A DNA stretch of 64,000 bases from DASRJW01 sp964567755 (GCA_964567755.1 CAZMNW010000027.1:1-64000), one strand, 5' to 3'. Shown: positions 31,991-41,514, counted from the first letter of the stretch. Numbers and translations are program-made. The notes: generated by a model from the sequence alone, not told the origin.

Positions 31991-34704
31991 CAATGTGCCT
32001 CGGCCCAATGGCGGCCCGTGCCGATTTCGACCGCGAGCGGCACCGAGAGTCGGAGCGCGTGCTCCATTTCGTGACGCGCGAGCGCCGCGACGCGCTCCAC
32101 TTCGGCCGCGGGAAGCTCGAACAGCAGCTCGTCGTGCACCTGCAGGATCATGCGGGCGCGCAGGCGCTCGGCGCGCAGGGTTCGGTGCACCCGCACCATC
32201 GCGATCTTGATCAAGTCGGCGGCGCTGCCCTGGATCGGCGCGTTGACGGCGACGCGCTCGGCGAAGGCACGCTGCCCGGGATGTGCGCTCGAAAGATCGG
32301 GCAGATGCAGCTTGCGCCCGAGCAAGGTGGTGACGAATCCTTGCTTGCGAGCTTGCTGCACCATTTCCTGAGTGTAGGCTCGGACACCGGGATAACTGGC
32401 GAAGTATTCCTCGATGAAACGTCGCGCCTCGTCGATCGAGATCCCGAGCTGCTGCGCCAGCCCGCGCGCCCCCATGCCGTAGAGGACGCCGAAATTCACT
32501 GTTTTCGCCGCCGCGCGCTGCGCCGGCGTCACCGCCTCGGGCGCGCAGGTTGCGATGCGCGCCGCGGTCAGAGTGTGCACATCGCCGCCGCTGCGGAAGG
32601 CCTGGAGCAAGGCGCGATCCTGCGACAAGTGCGCCATGATGCGCAGCTCGATTTGCGAATAATCCGCCGACAGCAGTCGGCCTTCGGGTGCCTCGGCGAC
32701 GAAGGCAGCGCGGATGCGCCGCCCGATGTCGCTTCTGACCGGGATGTTCTGCAGGTTCGGATCCGATGACGACAAGCGCCCCGTCGACGCCACCGCTTGG
32801 TGGAAACAGGTGTGGATCCGTCCGCTCGGCGCGTGCACCAAACGTGGCAGCGCTTCGGTGTAGGTCGAGCGTAATTTTGTGAGTTGGCGAAACTCGAGAA
32901 CCTGTCGCGGCAACTCGTGATCGGCCGCCAGACGTTCGAGCACGTCCCCGTCCGTGCTCCAGCCCCTCTGCGTACGCCTTCCGTGCGGGAGTCCGAGTTC
33001 GGTGAAGAGGATTTCTCCCAGCTGCTGCGGCGAGTGCAGATTGAACGCGCGGCCAGCCAGAGCATAGATCGCCGCCGCGAGAATCGCGCTGCGCTCCTCG
33101 AGCTCAGTCGACAGCTTTCCCAGCTGCACGACGTCCACCTTGACGCCGGCCTGTTCCATGTCGAACAGCACGCTCACGAGCGGCATCTCGACGTCGTCGA
33201 ACAATCCGTGCAGGTGCGCGTCGCGCAACAGCGCGTCGAGCCTGGCGGCCAACGGATGCAATGCCGCTGCCTGGCCGCCCACCCACGCCAGGCTCTCGGC
33301 GCGCGGCATGCGGCGGACATCGCCCCCGCGGGCGGCGGCGGCCGCGGCCGCCGGCCGCGGCAACGCAGCTTCGAGCTGCTGGGCGAGGATCGCGTCGAGA
33401 TCCGGCGCCGGACGCGACGGGTCGAGAATGTAAGCGGCTACCATGGTGTCGAACCAGGGCTCCCCGAGGACGAGACCGACGTCGTTCAACAGAGTGGCCA
33501 GGTGCTTGAGATCGTGCCCGATGGTCTTTAGACCTGGGCGCAGCAGGCAGTCGCCGAGCGCAGAGCGGACCGCGGCCGCGTCCCAGCCTTTGCCACGCGG
33601 GGTTTCGAGACCGAGCCCGCCGAGGAGTGGCTGTGCCGCCCTGCTGCCGAAGTGGAGAACATAGGCGCTGTCCCCGGATGGCGCGAGACCGAGAGCATGG
33701 ATGCGCTCGCTTCCCACAGAGTCACGCAATGTCTGCGCCACCAAACCCACCTGCGTTGCCGATTGCAGGCGCTCGGTCAACGCCGCCAATTGCGCTGGTG
33801 ATTCGACGGCTTCGATGTGCGCCGGACTCGGCTGCTGTGCCGGCGCCGGGATCTGCCGCAACAGATGCCAGAACTCGAGCTGGCGCAGGAGCGGGTGCAG
33901 CCGAGGCCAGTCGGGCGTTTGCCACTTGAGCTCGTCGTCACGGACGTCGAGCGGCACGTCGGTCACGATGCGCAGCAGCTGGCGCGCGTGCTCGGCCGAT
34001 TCCCGGCCCGCCTCGAGCTTCTGTCGCAGCGACGATGGCAGAAGCCGCTCGATCCCGGCGTAGATCGCCTCGAGCGAGCCATAGTCGAGTAATAGCTTAC
34101 GCGCCGTTTTCTCCCCGATCCCGCGCACCCCGGGAACGTTGTCCACCGCATCCCCGGTCAACGCAAAGTAGTCGACCATCTGTGCGGCCTCGAGACCGAT
34201 CTGTGCGCGCAGCTCGGTGGGACCCATTTCCTCGAGGTCGGTGCCCCATCGGCGCCAGCGCAGCATGCGAATCGAATCCGACAGCAATTGCTGAAAATCC
34301 TTGTCCCCGGTCACCAAATACACTTGGGCACCGGCGCGCTCGAACCGTCGCGCCAGCGTGCCCAGAACGTCGTCGGCCTCGACGCCCGGAATCTGCAGGC
34401 GCCGTAGACGGAAGGCATCCAGGATGTCGTACAAGCGCGGCAGTTGCGCCGCCATCGCCTCGGGCATCGGCGGACGCCCGGCTTTGTACTCGGCGTCGAG
34501 ATCGTGGCGGAAGGTTTTCCCGGGTGCATCGAAGACGACCGCCGCGCGCGCCGGCGCCTGGCGGTCGAGCACCTTGAGCACGGTGTTGACGAAGGCGAAA
34601 GTGAGGCTGGTTTCTTCGCCGCGCGAGTTACGCAGCGGATTGCGCACGAACGCATAGTACGAGCGGTAGGCCAAGCCGGTGCCGTCGAGGAGCAGGACCT
34701 TCAT
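31990..34704 (-). CDS. polA: DNA polymerase I
   Basis: 904-residue repair and Okazaki-processing polymerase. Residues 1-290: 5'-3' exonuclease with VVFDAPGKTFRHDL, GVEADDVLGTLA, VTGDKDFQQL and the helix-hairpin-helix GVRGIGEKTA. Residues about 300-490: a divergent proofreading-type domain in which the usual DTET acidic motif is not evident, so 3'-5' activity may be absent. Residues about 500-904: polymerase A domain with STGRLSSSDPNLQNIP (motif T), LLSADYSQIELRI (motif A), RRAAAKTVNFGVLYG-like helix (motif B) and QVHDELLFE (motif C). Start ATG at 34704 overlaps the nadD stop as ATGA. Confidence 0.95.
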   Translation of the reverse strand: MKVLLLDGTGLAYRSYYAFVRNPLRNSRGEETSLTFAFVNTVLKVLDRQAPARAAVVFDAPGKTFRHDLDAEYKAGRPPMPEAMAAQLPRLYDILDAFRLRRLQIPGVEADDVLGTLARRFERAGAQVYLVTGDKDFQQLLSDSIRMLRWRRWGTDLEEMGPTELRAQIGLEAAQMVDYFALTGDAVDNVPGVRGIGEKTARKLLLDYGSLEAIYAGIERLLPSSLRQKLEAGRESAEHARQLLRIVTDVPLDVRDDELKWQTPDWPRLHPLLRQLEFWHLLRQIPAPAQQPSPAHIEAVESPAQLAALTERLQSATQVGLVAQTLRDSVGSERIHALGLAPSGDSAYVLHFGSRAAQPLLGGLGLETPRGKGWDAAAVRSALGDCLLRPGLKTIGHDLKHLATLLNDVGLVLGEPWFDTMVAAYILDPSRPAPDLDAILAQQLEAALPRPAAAAAAARGGDVRRMPRAESLAWVGGQAAALHPLAARLDALLRDAHLHGLFDDVEMPLVSVLFDMEQAGVKVDVVQLGKLSTELEERSAILAAAIYALAGRAFNLHSPQQLGEILFTELGLPHGRRTQRGWSTDGDVLERLAADHELPRQVLEFRQLTKLRSTYTEALPRLVHAPSGRIHTCFHQAVASTGRLSSSDPNLQNIPVRSDIGRRIRAAFVAEAPEGRLLSADYSQIELRIMAHLSQDRALLQAFRSGGDVHTLTAARIATCAPEAVTPAQRAAAKTVNFGVLYGMGARGLAQQLGISIDEARRFIEEYFASYPGVRAYTQEMVQQARKQGFVTTLLGRKLHLPDLSSAHPGQRAFAERVAVNAPIQGSAADLIKIAMVRVHRTLRAERLRARMILQVHDELLFELPAAEVERVAALARHEMEHALRLSVPLAVEIGTGRHWAEAH

Positions 34705-35291
34705 GCGTGCCTCCGCCGGCGCCAACCATAGAGACCCTGCGCTTCGATATACCGGCGCACCGCATCGGGAACCTGGTAACGCACGGAAACCTGGCGTCGC
34801 AGCAGGGCGCGGATGCTCGAGCTCGACACCGAGGACAGCGCCAGCTCGTGATAACGGAGACCGAGTGCCGTGGCACGACGACGGGCCGCGGCCGCGCCGG
34901 GACGCGCGAAGACGATCAGATGCGCTTCGGCGACCACCTCGCGCCACTGTCGCCACGAGTGCAAGTCGAGAAGTGCATCGCCGCCGAGCAACAGCGTCGG
35001 CCGCTCGTCCCTCTGCGCACGCCAGGCGCGAATGGTGTCGATGGTGTACGAGGGCCCACCGCGCCGCAGCTCGACATCGCTGATGCGGAACGCCGGGTTG
35101 GCGCGAACAGCCAGGCGCAACATCGCCAGCCTGGCATCGGGGCCGGCGCCGGACCGGCTCTTGTGTGGCGAGCGCCACGCGGGGACGAACACGATTCGAT
35201 CGAGACGTTCGACATGGCGCAAGACTTCCGCGACCACCAAGTGTCCTTGGTGGACGGGATCGAAACTGCCTCCGAACAAGGCGACGCGCAT
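34701..35291 (-). CDS. nadD: Nicotinate-nucleotide adenylyltransferase
   Basis: Adenylates nicotinate mononucleotide in NAD synthesis. The 196-residue nucleotidyltransferase has the family signature GGSFDPVHQGHL at 7-18, PAWRSPHKS at about 38-46, SYTIDTI, the GGDALLDLHSW substrate loop and the C-terminal SSSIRALLRR motif (ISSTxIR type). The ATG at 35291 is at the exact conserved N-terminus; the upstream stop is 8 bases away. It pairs functionally with nadB at 10-11.7 kb. Confidence 0.95.
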   Translation of the reverse strand: MRVALFGGSFDPVHQGHLVVAEVLRHVERLDRIVFVPAWRSPHKSRSGAGPDARLAMLRLAVRANPAFRISDVELRRGGPSYTIDTIRAWRAQRDERPTLLLGGDALLDLHSWRQWREVVAEAHLIVFARPGAAAARRRATALGLRYHELALSSVSSSSIRALLRRQVSVRYQVPDAVRRYIEAQGLYGWRRRRHA

Positions 35292-35298
35292 CGTCGTC

Positions 35299-36069
35299 CT
35301 AGCGCGGCTCTGGCGCGGTTTGCGGCTCCGGCGCCGGCGTACGATGCTCGGCCTCGACAGCGGCCCGATGTCCGGGAAAATCGGCAAGCAGGCGACGATA
35401 GGTCGCTTCCGCCTCCACCCATTGCCCGAGCTTCTCGTGGCAACGTGCCTTCCAGAGCAAGGCGTCGGGAACCCAGTGGCTCTCCGGCGTGTCGCGCAGA
35501 ACGATGTCGAAGTAGATGCGGGCGGCACCGTACTGTTTGCGTCGAATGTACATCATGCCGATCCGATGCTCCTTCTCGGCAAGACGATCGGCGACCTCGA
35601 TCAAGCGCTCGCGCGTGTCGCCGATGTGCCGCGACTCCGGATACCGCAGCTGGAACTCCTGCAGGCACTGTCGCGCCCGGAGCGCGAGGGTGGCATCGAG
35701 CTGGGGTGGCCGCATCTGCCCTACATAGCACAAGCACTCTTGGTAGGCGGCGTCGTCGCGGAGCAGGCTGCGTGGGAACTCGCGGACCAGGATGGAAAAC
35801 TCGACGGCTGCCTCGGCGAAGGACTTGCTTTTGTACTGCGTCAAGCCGAGAAAAAACTGTGCCGAATCGGCGAGGCCATGTCCGGGGTGCAAGTCCAAGA
35901 AACGTTTGAAGTGTGTCTGCGCCTCGAGAAATCGATTCGCGGCTAGCGCGACACGGCCGACCTCGAAATCGTAACGTTCGGAATCCTTGGACACCGGCAC
36001 GGGCGGCAGGCCACAACCGGCGAGCAATGACAGGGTCGCGCCGAGCACCCCGATCGCGTGTCGCCACAT
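35299..36069 (-). CDS. BamD-like (YfiO/ComL) outer-membrane assembly lipoprotein
   Basis: 256-residue lipoprotein with signal MWRHAIGVLGATLSLLAGC (lipobox LAGC at residues 16-19). Five TPR-like helical pairs follow: HFKRFLDLHPGHGLADSAQFFLGLTQY, the SILVREFPRS and ELQFLLRYPES-like (FQLRYPESRH) segments are typical of BamD. BamD is the essential partner of BamA, here 13 kb away. The C-terminal 15 residues are Pro/Glu-rich. The ATG is not preceded by a strong ribosome site, and the TPR gene stop is 14 bases upstream. Confidence 0.8.
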   Translation of the reverse strand: MWRHAIGVLGATLSLLAGCGLPPVPVSKDSERYDFEVGRVALAANRFLEAQTHFKRFLDLHPGHGLADSAQFFLGLTQYKSKSFAEAAVEFSILVREFPRSLLRDDAAYQECLCYVGQMRPPQLDATLALRARQCLQEFQLRYPESRHIGDTRERLIEVADRLAEKEHRIGMMYIRRKQYGAARIYFDIVLRDTPESHWVPDALLWKARCHEKLGQWVEAEATYRRLLADFPGHRAAVEAEHRTPAPEPQTAPEPR

Positions 36070-36083
36070 GGGGGAGGACGATC

Positions 36084-36836
36084 TCACCGCGCTCCCAGGC
36101 GCGGATCGAGAGCGGGATCGGTGCGCTCCACCCTCGCCGCCTTCGACCCGGCCTCGAGACAGTCCCGCAAGGCGCGGGCCTGCACCGCGGCCGGACCGTG
36201 GCGCACTTGCTCCCAGGCCGCGCGCGCGGCGTCGGGATCGCCACGCGCTTGCGCCAGCTGTCCTTGCAGCAAGCGCGCTTCGGCAAGGTCGGGCATGGAT
36301 TGGAGCACCAGATCCAGCTGCTCGCTCGTTTCCTCCAGCTTGCCGCGCTCGAAGAGCGCTCGTGCCAATCCCAGCCTCAGATCGGCATATCCCGGGCAGA
36401 GCCGCAGCGCGCGTCGCAGCTCTTCTTCGGCCTCCGGGAGCAATCCGTAGCTTCGATAGCGCTCCGCCAGCCCCACGTGGCGTTTGGCCAGGTCGTCGAG
36501 CGCCGCTTCCGGGAGCTCTTCCCCGGCGCGGCGCGCCAGACGATCGAAAGTGCGCAGGTGTTCGCGCGCGCCGTGGTATGCACCGCGCTCGAACAACAAG
36601 ATCGCGAGATTGAGATGGCCCTCGGCGTAGTCGGGGTTGAGCTCCAGAGCCCGTTGCAGATGCGATTCCGCTCGCAGCGGCTCGCCCAGTAGGGACAGGG
36701 CCAATGCCAGCTGGTTGTGCACGTCCGGCCATTCGGGCCGATGGTAGGCGGCCTGTTGCAGCACGCGCAGGGCTTCCGCGTAGCGGCCGAGCCCCAGCAA
36801 GCGACGTCCATGCGCCAGCGCGTTCTGCGGTTCCAT
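36084..36836 (-). CDS. Tetratricopeptide-repeat protein
   Basis: 250-residue protein built almost wholly from TPR units (ALAHGRRLLGLGRYAEALRVL, HNQLALALSLLGEPLRAESHL, GHLNLAILLFERGAYHGAREHL, and later copies), with no signal peptide or enzymatic motif, so it should be a cytoplasmic scaffold or part of a larger assembly. I chose ATG at 36836 because AGGAG lies 6 bases upstream; the longer in-frame ATG would overlap the neighbouring gene. It is co-transcribed with the BamD-like gene and an unknown tail-anchored protein. Function unknown. Confidence 0.75.
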   Translation of the reverse strand: MEPQNALAHGRRLLGLGRYAEALRVLQQAAYHRPEWPDVHNQLALALSLLGEPLRAESHLQRALELNPDYAEGHLNLAILLFERGAYHGAREHLRTFDRLARRAGEELPEAALDDLAKRHVGLAERYRSYGLLPEAEEELRRALRLCPGYADLRLGLARALFERGKLEETSEQLDLVLQSMPDLAEARLLQGQLAQARGDPDAARAAWEQVRHGPAAVQARALRDCLEAGSKAARVERTDPALDPRLGAR

Positions 36837-36873
36837 GTCGTCTCCTGGGAAAATCGAACGGCTCCCGCCGTCT

Positions 36874-37515
36874 TCAGTTCGATGCATCCTGGTTGGAGAA
36901 GAACAGCGCGATCAATCCAACCACGATCCCGGTCACGACCACGGGCTCGACGTAGCGATTCCATCCCTGCGGTGGAAGCGTCGCCTTCAGATACTCCGCA
37001 TTGCCTTTTTCCTCGAGCGCGCTCAGACTTTTCTGCGCGATCTCGTCAGTCAACTTGGACTCGGCCTGCTCGCCCCAAAGAATGCTCGAGTCATCCTGAT
37101 CGACCAAGCGCGCGAACAAGCGCGCTCGGCCTTCGCGTTCGACGCGGCGCTCGCCGAGCCAAGCGTGCCGCCACGTGCGTGTATAGGAAACGCCCAGATC
37201 GACGACCTCGAACTCGAGCACCGGACCGAGCGAGTCCGGCCGTGTGCGCACGCCCATCCCGGCCTCCGCGAGAACGGTGGCGAGCGCGTTTTCGACCAGA
37301 AAGGCGCCGTCGTGTGCGCCGACGCTGCGAATGGCCAGCGCGCCGCTGCGAGCGTCGCTTGGCAGCTTGCCGACGAGCTGTGTGCACGCGGCACGTGCGG
37401 CGTCACGCACCAACTCGAAGTTGGTTCGCGTCGTTTCCTGGGCCACGCTCGTCCTCGGCCCAAAGAGCACTGCCAGAGCGAGCCACACCCCCACGCACCC
37501 ATTCCGCATCCGCAC
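36874..37515 (-). CDS. Exported tail-anchored protein of unknown function
   Basis: 213-residue protein with a signal peptide (VGVWLALAVLFGPRTSVAQ) and a single C-terminal membrane segment (VEPVVVTGIVVGLIALFF) followed by only seven residues. The periplasmic part has an alpha/beta feel: GAFLVENALATVLAEAGMGV, then VLEFEVVDLGVSYTRTW and RARLFARLVDQDDSSILW. It hints at the lipoprotein-like domains that assess envelope proteins, but I recognise no family. Start GTG at 37515 has GGGAGG 7 bases upstream. It is the promoter-proximal gene of the 15 kb array ending in clpC. Confidence 0.7.
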   Translation of the reverse strand: MRMRNGCVGVWLALAVLFGPRTSVAQETTRTNFELVRDAARAACTQLVGKLPSDARSGALAIRSVGAHDGAFLVENALATVLAEAGMGVRTRPDSLGPVLEFEVVDLGVSYTRTWRHAWLGERRVEREGRARLFARLVDQDDSSILWGEQAESKLTDEIAQKSLSALEEKGNAEYLKATLPPQGWNRYVEPVVVTGIVVGLIALFFSNQDASN

Positions 37516-37562
37516 CACGTTTCCTCCCGCGGCAGGTTCGGGCAAGCGACAGGACCAACACA

Positions 37563-37592
37563 AGTTAAGGTGCACACGGCGGGCCAAGTCAA
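37563..37592 (-). promoter_or_regulatory. Promoter heading the 15 kb bamD-polA-lysS-lol-clpC array
   Basis: Minus strand TTGACT (37592-37587), an 18-base spacer, TTAACT (37568-37563). Transcription would start near 37556, about 40 bases before the GTG of the tail-anchored protein. From here to the clpC terminator no intergenic gap exceeds 76 bases. Confidence 0.6.
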
Positions 37593-37622
37593 GAACTTGG
37601 CGCGCGCGCCCGACGTGGCAAG

Positions 37623-37661
37623 AGCCCGTGCGACAAGGAGTTCAAAGGGTCGTCACGGGCT
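37623..37661. other. Imperfect hairpin at the end of rimO
   Basis: AGCCCGTG pairs with CACGGGCT and an inner CGAC with GTCG across a one-base bulge. It straddles the region just after and including the rimO stop codon area. No U tract follows on the minus strand, so a terminator role is only possible. Confidence 0.25.
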
Positions 37662-39108
37662 GGGGCGCGGTGGGATGCACACGCGCCCGCAGGTCGTGGA
37701 CGCAGGCGTCGACGATGGTGGCGTCCACGAACTCCCCGGGCACGAGCGGGACCTTGGATTCCAGAAACACCACGCCATCGATGTCGAGCGCCTCGCTCTC
37801 CGTCCGTCCCACCGCCACGGCCCGAGGCCAGAGCGGCGACATTTCCGTGCTCCCGGCATCGACCCGAGCGTCGACGAGGACGCGAGCGCACGTCCCCACG
37901 CGTGCCGCGGCGCGCCGCGCCGCCACGTGCATCTGGATCTCGGTCAGCACCTGCATGCGGCGCATGGCGGTGCTGGCCCGCGGTCGGCCCGCAAAGGAAT
38001 AGGACGGTGTCCCCGGTTCGCGCGAATAGGTGAAGATGCCGAGGCGATCGAACTCGATTTCCTCCACGAAGCGACACAGCTGCACGAAGTCGCGCTCGGT
38101 TTCTCCCGGAAAGCCGACGATCACCGAAGTCCGCAACGCGATCCCGGGCACACGCTGGCGCAGATCGAGGAATTGCCGCCGCAATTTTGCTGCCGTATAC
38201 GGCCGGCGCATGGCGCGCAGTAAACGTGTCGACGCGTGTTGCATCGGCATGTCGAGGTAGCGCGCGACGCGCGGCAGTTCGAACAGGCCTTTGGCCATGC
38301 GCGGCGTCAGATGGCTCGGGTGTGCATACAACAACCGGATCCATTCGAGACCGTCGATCTCGGCCAGTGCGCGCGCGAGATCGAGAAGATCGGCGCGCGC
38401 GGGCAAATCGAATCCGTAATGAGTCAGATCCTGCGCCACGAGGTGCAATTCGCGCACACCGCGCGCGGCCAGCGACCGGGCCTCGGCGACGAGGTCCGCC
38501 ACCGGGCGGCTGCGTTGCGTGCCACGCATCAACGGAATCGAGCAGAAGGTGCAGGCGTTGCTGCAACCTTCGGAGAGCTTGAGATACGCAGTGTGCGCGG
38601 GGGTGAGCAGGACCCGCTGCCCGAAGCCGGCGAATGCGCCGCTCGGCGCGCGGCGGCTGCCGGAGCGATCCGTGGCCGCGCGCAACGCCACTGCGGGTTG
38701 TTGCGCCATCGCCGCCTGCAACAATGGACCGAGTTGGCCGTGCGCACCCGCGGGCAACCACAGATCGACTTCGGGCAGCGACTCGGCCAGCTCCTCCGGG
38801 GCGCGCGAGACCAGGCATCCGAGAACGCCGAGAATGCGCCCGCGCCCGAATGCCTTGTGTTGCGCCAGTTCGAGGATGCGCTGCACGGACTCTTCGCGCG
38901 CGACTTCCAGGAACCCGCAGGTGTTGACCAGCAACACGTCGGCGGCGGCGGGATCGGCGACCGATCGTGCGCCTGCGGCCGCCAAAAGCCCGAGGGTGGC
39001 TTCCGAATCAACGAGATTCTTGGCGCAGCCGAGTGAATCGAGGTAGACACGCACGCCGGCGAGCGCAGTGCGCGGAACGATCGTGGACGGCGCGGATGGC
39101 AGAGTCAT
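37642..39108 (-). CDS. rimO: Ribosomal protein S12 (aspartate-89) methylthiotransferase RimO
   Basis: Radical-SAM enzyme that methylthiolates S12. The 488-residue protein carries the three N-terminal cluster cysteines C28, C64, C98, the radical-SAM triad C182-x3-C186-x2-C189 (GCSNACTFCSIP), the VGFPGETE segment and a C-terminal TRAM domain (about 410-488). The opening DSLGCAKNLVDSE is RimO-specific and rules out MiaB. Start ATG at 39108; ftsK ends 14 bases upstream. Two-gene order ftsK-rimO reads in one direction with accC above. Confidence 0.94.
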   Translation of the reverse strand: MTLPSAPSTIVPRTALAGVRVYLDSLGCAKNLVDSEATLGLLAAAGARSVADPAAADVLLVNTCGFLEVAREESVQRILELAQHKAFGRGRILGVLGCLVSRAPEELAESLPEVDLWLPAGAHGQLGPLLQAAMAQQPAVALRAATDRSGSRRAPSGAFAGFGQRVLLTPAHTAYLKLSEGCSNACTFCSIPLMRGTQRSRPVADLVAEARSLAARGVRELHLVAQDLTHYGFDLPARADLLDLARALAEIDGLEWIRLLYAHPSHLTPRMAKGLFELPRVARYLDMPMQHASTRLLRAMRRPYTAAKLRRQFLDLRQRVPGIALRTSVIVGFPGETERDFVQLCRFVEEIEFDRLGIFTYSREPGTPSYSFAGRPRASTAMRRMQVLTEIQMHVAARRAAARVGTCARVLVDARVDAGSTEMSPLWPRAVAVGRTESEALDIDGVVFLESKVPLVPGEFVDATIVDACVHDLRARVHPTAPQPVTTL

Positions 39109-39122
39109 GGAACCGCGGGCGG

Positions 39123-41384
39123 CTAGGGTTCATTCGACGCGTTGGAGGCTAGGTCCTCTGGACGCTCGAGGATCTCGCGCGCCTTCGCCCCGACCCCGGG
39201 ACCGACGACTTGCGCTTCCTCGAGCATGTCCATGATCCGTGCGGCGCGAGAATACCCTACCTTGAGCCGGCGCTGCAAATAGGACACCGAGGCGACGCCG
39301 CTGCGCACCACCAGCTCGCGGGCGGCATCGAAAAGATCGTCGTCGGCCGAGGCTTCGCCGGCGGCGCCGCTTTTGGGATCGTTGAGATCGATCTGGCCGG
39401 CGCCACGGCCGAAGGAACGCCAATGCGCCGCGATACGCTCGCATTCCTCCACGCTGACAAAAGCGCCATGCAAGCGAATGGGGCACGGGCGCCCGCCGGG
39501 AAGGAGCAGCATGTCGCCGCGACCGAGGAGCGCCTCGGCGCCGTTGCCGTCGAGAATGGTGCGCGAGTCCACCCGCGAGGAAACCTGGAAGGCGATCCGG
39601 CAAGGGAAATTCGCCTTGATCACGCCGGTGATCACGTCCACCGAGGGGCGTTGCGTCGCCACCACCAGATGGATGCCGACAGCGCGCGCCATCTGTGCCA
39701 GGCGCGCGATGGGCGTCTCGATTTCGCCGCCCACTTGGATCATGAGATCGGCCAGCTCGTCGACGACGACGACGACGTAGGGCAACAGCTCGTGCGCCTC
39801 GCCCGTCTCGCGCTTCCATTCGCCCGCGCGCACCTTCTTGTTGTAACCGACGATGTTGCGCACGCCGGCGCGGGCAAGTTCACGGTAGCGGCGCTCCATC
39901 TCCACCGTCATCCAATGCAAGGCCTTGTAGGCTTCCTTCGGGTCGGTGACCACCGGATGCAACAAGTGCGGGATGTCACGGTAGGCGTTGAGCTCGAGCA
40001 TCTTCGGATCGATCAGCAGCAGTTTGACTTCGGTCGGGTCGTGCCGCAGCAACAGACTGCAGAGGATGACGTTGATGCACACGCTCTTGCCCGAACCGGT
40101 GGCGCCGGCCACCAGCAAATGCGGCATGGCGGCAAGATCGGCGAAGAACGGTTCGCCACTCACCGTCTTGCCGAGCGCGATCCCCAAGGCGCCGACGTGC
40201 AGATCGTCGGCCCAGGACTGCATGATCTCGCGCAGCGCCACCATCTGCGGTTCGCCGTTCGGGATCTCGATGCCGATGGCGGCCTTGCCGGGAATAGGCG
40301 CCACCATGCGAATCGATTGCGCCCGCAGCGCCATGGCCAGGTCGTCCACCCGGCTCGTCACTTGGCTGACCTTGATGCCGGGAGCGGGCTCGAATTCGTA
40401 CGTGGTGATGACTGGACCCGGTTGCACCTCGGAGACGCGGCCGCCAATGCCGAAATCGGCGAGCTTTTCCTCCAACGTGCGCGACAAGGCCAAGTACTCG
40501 CCCTCGGCCGGGGACGCGGCTTCCGACTGCATGTCGTGCAGGATCGTGAGCGGTGGGCACGCGTAGTGCGCGGCCTCGACACGCACTCGCGGCTCGTCGC
40601 GCTCGCTCTCGGGAATCATGCCAGGCACTTCGACGACGCGCGGCGGCGGTGTTCGCTGCAGATCACGGATCCGCGGCGCTGCCTCGCTCGCGGTGCTGCG
40701 GCTTGGGACCGCACGCTCCTTCCACGCTGGAGCGGCAGGCAGCAATCCCAACGCGCCAATGCCGGGTGCGGTCAAGAGTGCGGGCGCAGTTTCCTCTGCC
40801 GCCGGGAGCAACAGGTGTCGTAGCTCGCGTGTCGCGTGCGACCAACCGGCCCCCAGCGCCTGGCAGACACGCGCTCCACGCTGACGCAGCGGTCCCGATC
40901 GCGCCATGATGACGCGGACGATCGGCCCGCCGTAGCGCACCAGTACGATCGCGACCAGAGCTGCGACCACGATCGTCGTGCCGGCCTTGCCCATCAACGC
41001 CGACAACACGCGGATCTCGAGGTGGCCGAGCACGCCCCCCGTGCCCGGGGCAGCCGCGAGATCCACCACCGCGGCTCCCAATGCCCCGATGCCCAGCAGT
41101 CTGGCATGCATCCCCAATTGGCGCGCGCGTGTCCAGGCCAGCCACGTGGCCAACGTCATGACGCCAAGAGCCGCGACGAGAACAATCGAGAACACGCGTC
41201 CGAGCAGCACGACCGATGCGTGGGCCAGCACAAGTCCCAGCGGCCCACACGGATGCGACGTGGTCGACAATGTGCGCCACCCCACGGGAGCCGGCCACAG
41301 TGTCGGCGAGTATGCGAGCCACGAGACAGCGAAGAAGATCCACAAGCCAGCCAGCGCACACCCACGCAGCATTCTCTCGCGCAT
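39123..41384 (-). CDS. ftsK: DNA translocase FtsK
   Basis: 753-residue septal DNA pump. The N-terminal part has four membrane segments (about residues 5-30, 55-80, 95-120, 125-150), shorter than in E. coli. A Pro/Ala/Arg-rich linker leads to the motor domain with Walker A GATGSGKS, Walker B VVVVVDELADLM and the ARLAQMARAVGIHLVVATQRPSVD helix. The C-terminal winged-helix gamma domain (LFDAARELV to ARIMDMLEE) reads KOPS-type sites. I chose ATG at 41384; it precedes the first membrane segment and only a weak GGTGG lies upstream. Confidence 0.94.
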   Translation of the reverse strand: MRERMLRGCALAGLWIFFAVSWLAYSPTLWPAPVGWRTLSTTSHPCGPLGLVLAHASVVLLGRVFSIVLVAALGVMTLATWLAWTRARQLGMHARLLGIGALGAAVVDLAAAPGTGGVLGHLEIRVLSALMGKAGTTIVVAALVAIVLVRYGGPIVRVIMARSGPLRQRGARVCQALGAGWSHATRELRHLLLPAAEETAPALLTAPGIGALGLLPAAPAWKERAVPSRSTASEAAPRIRDLQRTPPPRVVEVPGMIPESERDEPRVRVEAAHYACPPLTILHDMQSEAASPAEGEYLALSRTLEEKLADFGIGGRVSEVQPGPVITTYEFEPAPGIKVSQVTSRVDDLAMALRAQSIRMVAPIPGKAAIGIEIPNGEPQMVALREIMQSWADDLHVGALGIALGKTVSGEPFFADLAAMPHLLVAGATGSGKSVCINVILCSLLLRHDPTEVKLLLIDPKMLELNAYRDIPHLLHPVVTDPKEAYKALHWMTVEMERRYRELARAGVRNIVGYNKKVRAGEWKRETGEAHELLPYVVVVVDELADLMIQVGGEIETPIARLAQMARAVGIHLVVATQRPSVDVITGVIKANFPCRIAFQVSSRVDSRTILDGNGAEALLGRGDMLLLPGGRPCPIRLHGAFVSVEECERIAAHWRSFGRGAGQIDLNDPKSGAAGEASADDDLFDAARELVVRSGVASVSYLQRRLKVGYSRAARIMDMLEEAQVVGPGVGAKAREILERPEDLASNASNEP

Positions 41385-41483
41385 CGACACCACCCATCCC
41401 CACGTGCAGCGCGGATCGAAACCGCGTCGCGCGACTGTGGCAGAAGCAGCACGATACCGGCAAGTGGAAGTCGGACGCGCGAT

Positions 41484-41513
41484 GTCTGGAGCGCGCCGAG
41501 GTTGGCTCCAGAC
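41484..41513 (-). terminator. Perfect 9-base stem directly after accC
   Basis: GTCTGGAGC and GCTCCAGAC enclose a 12-base loop, beginning two bases after the accC stop. No U tract follows, so it could be a weak or factor-assisted terminator, or an mRNA-stabilising 3' stem between accC and ftsK. Confidence 0.45.
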
Positions 41514-41514
41514 G

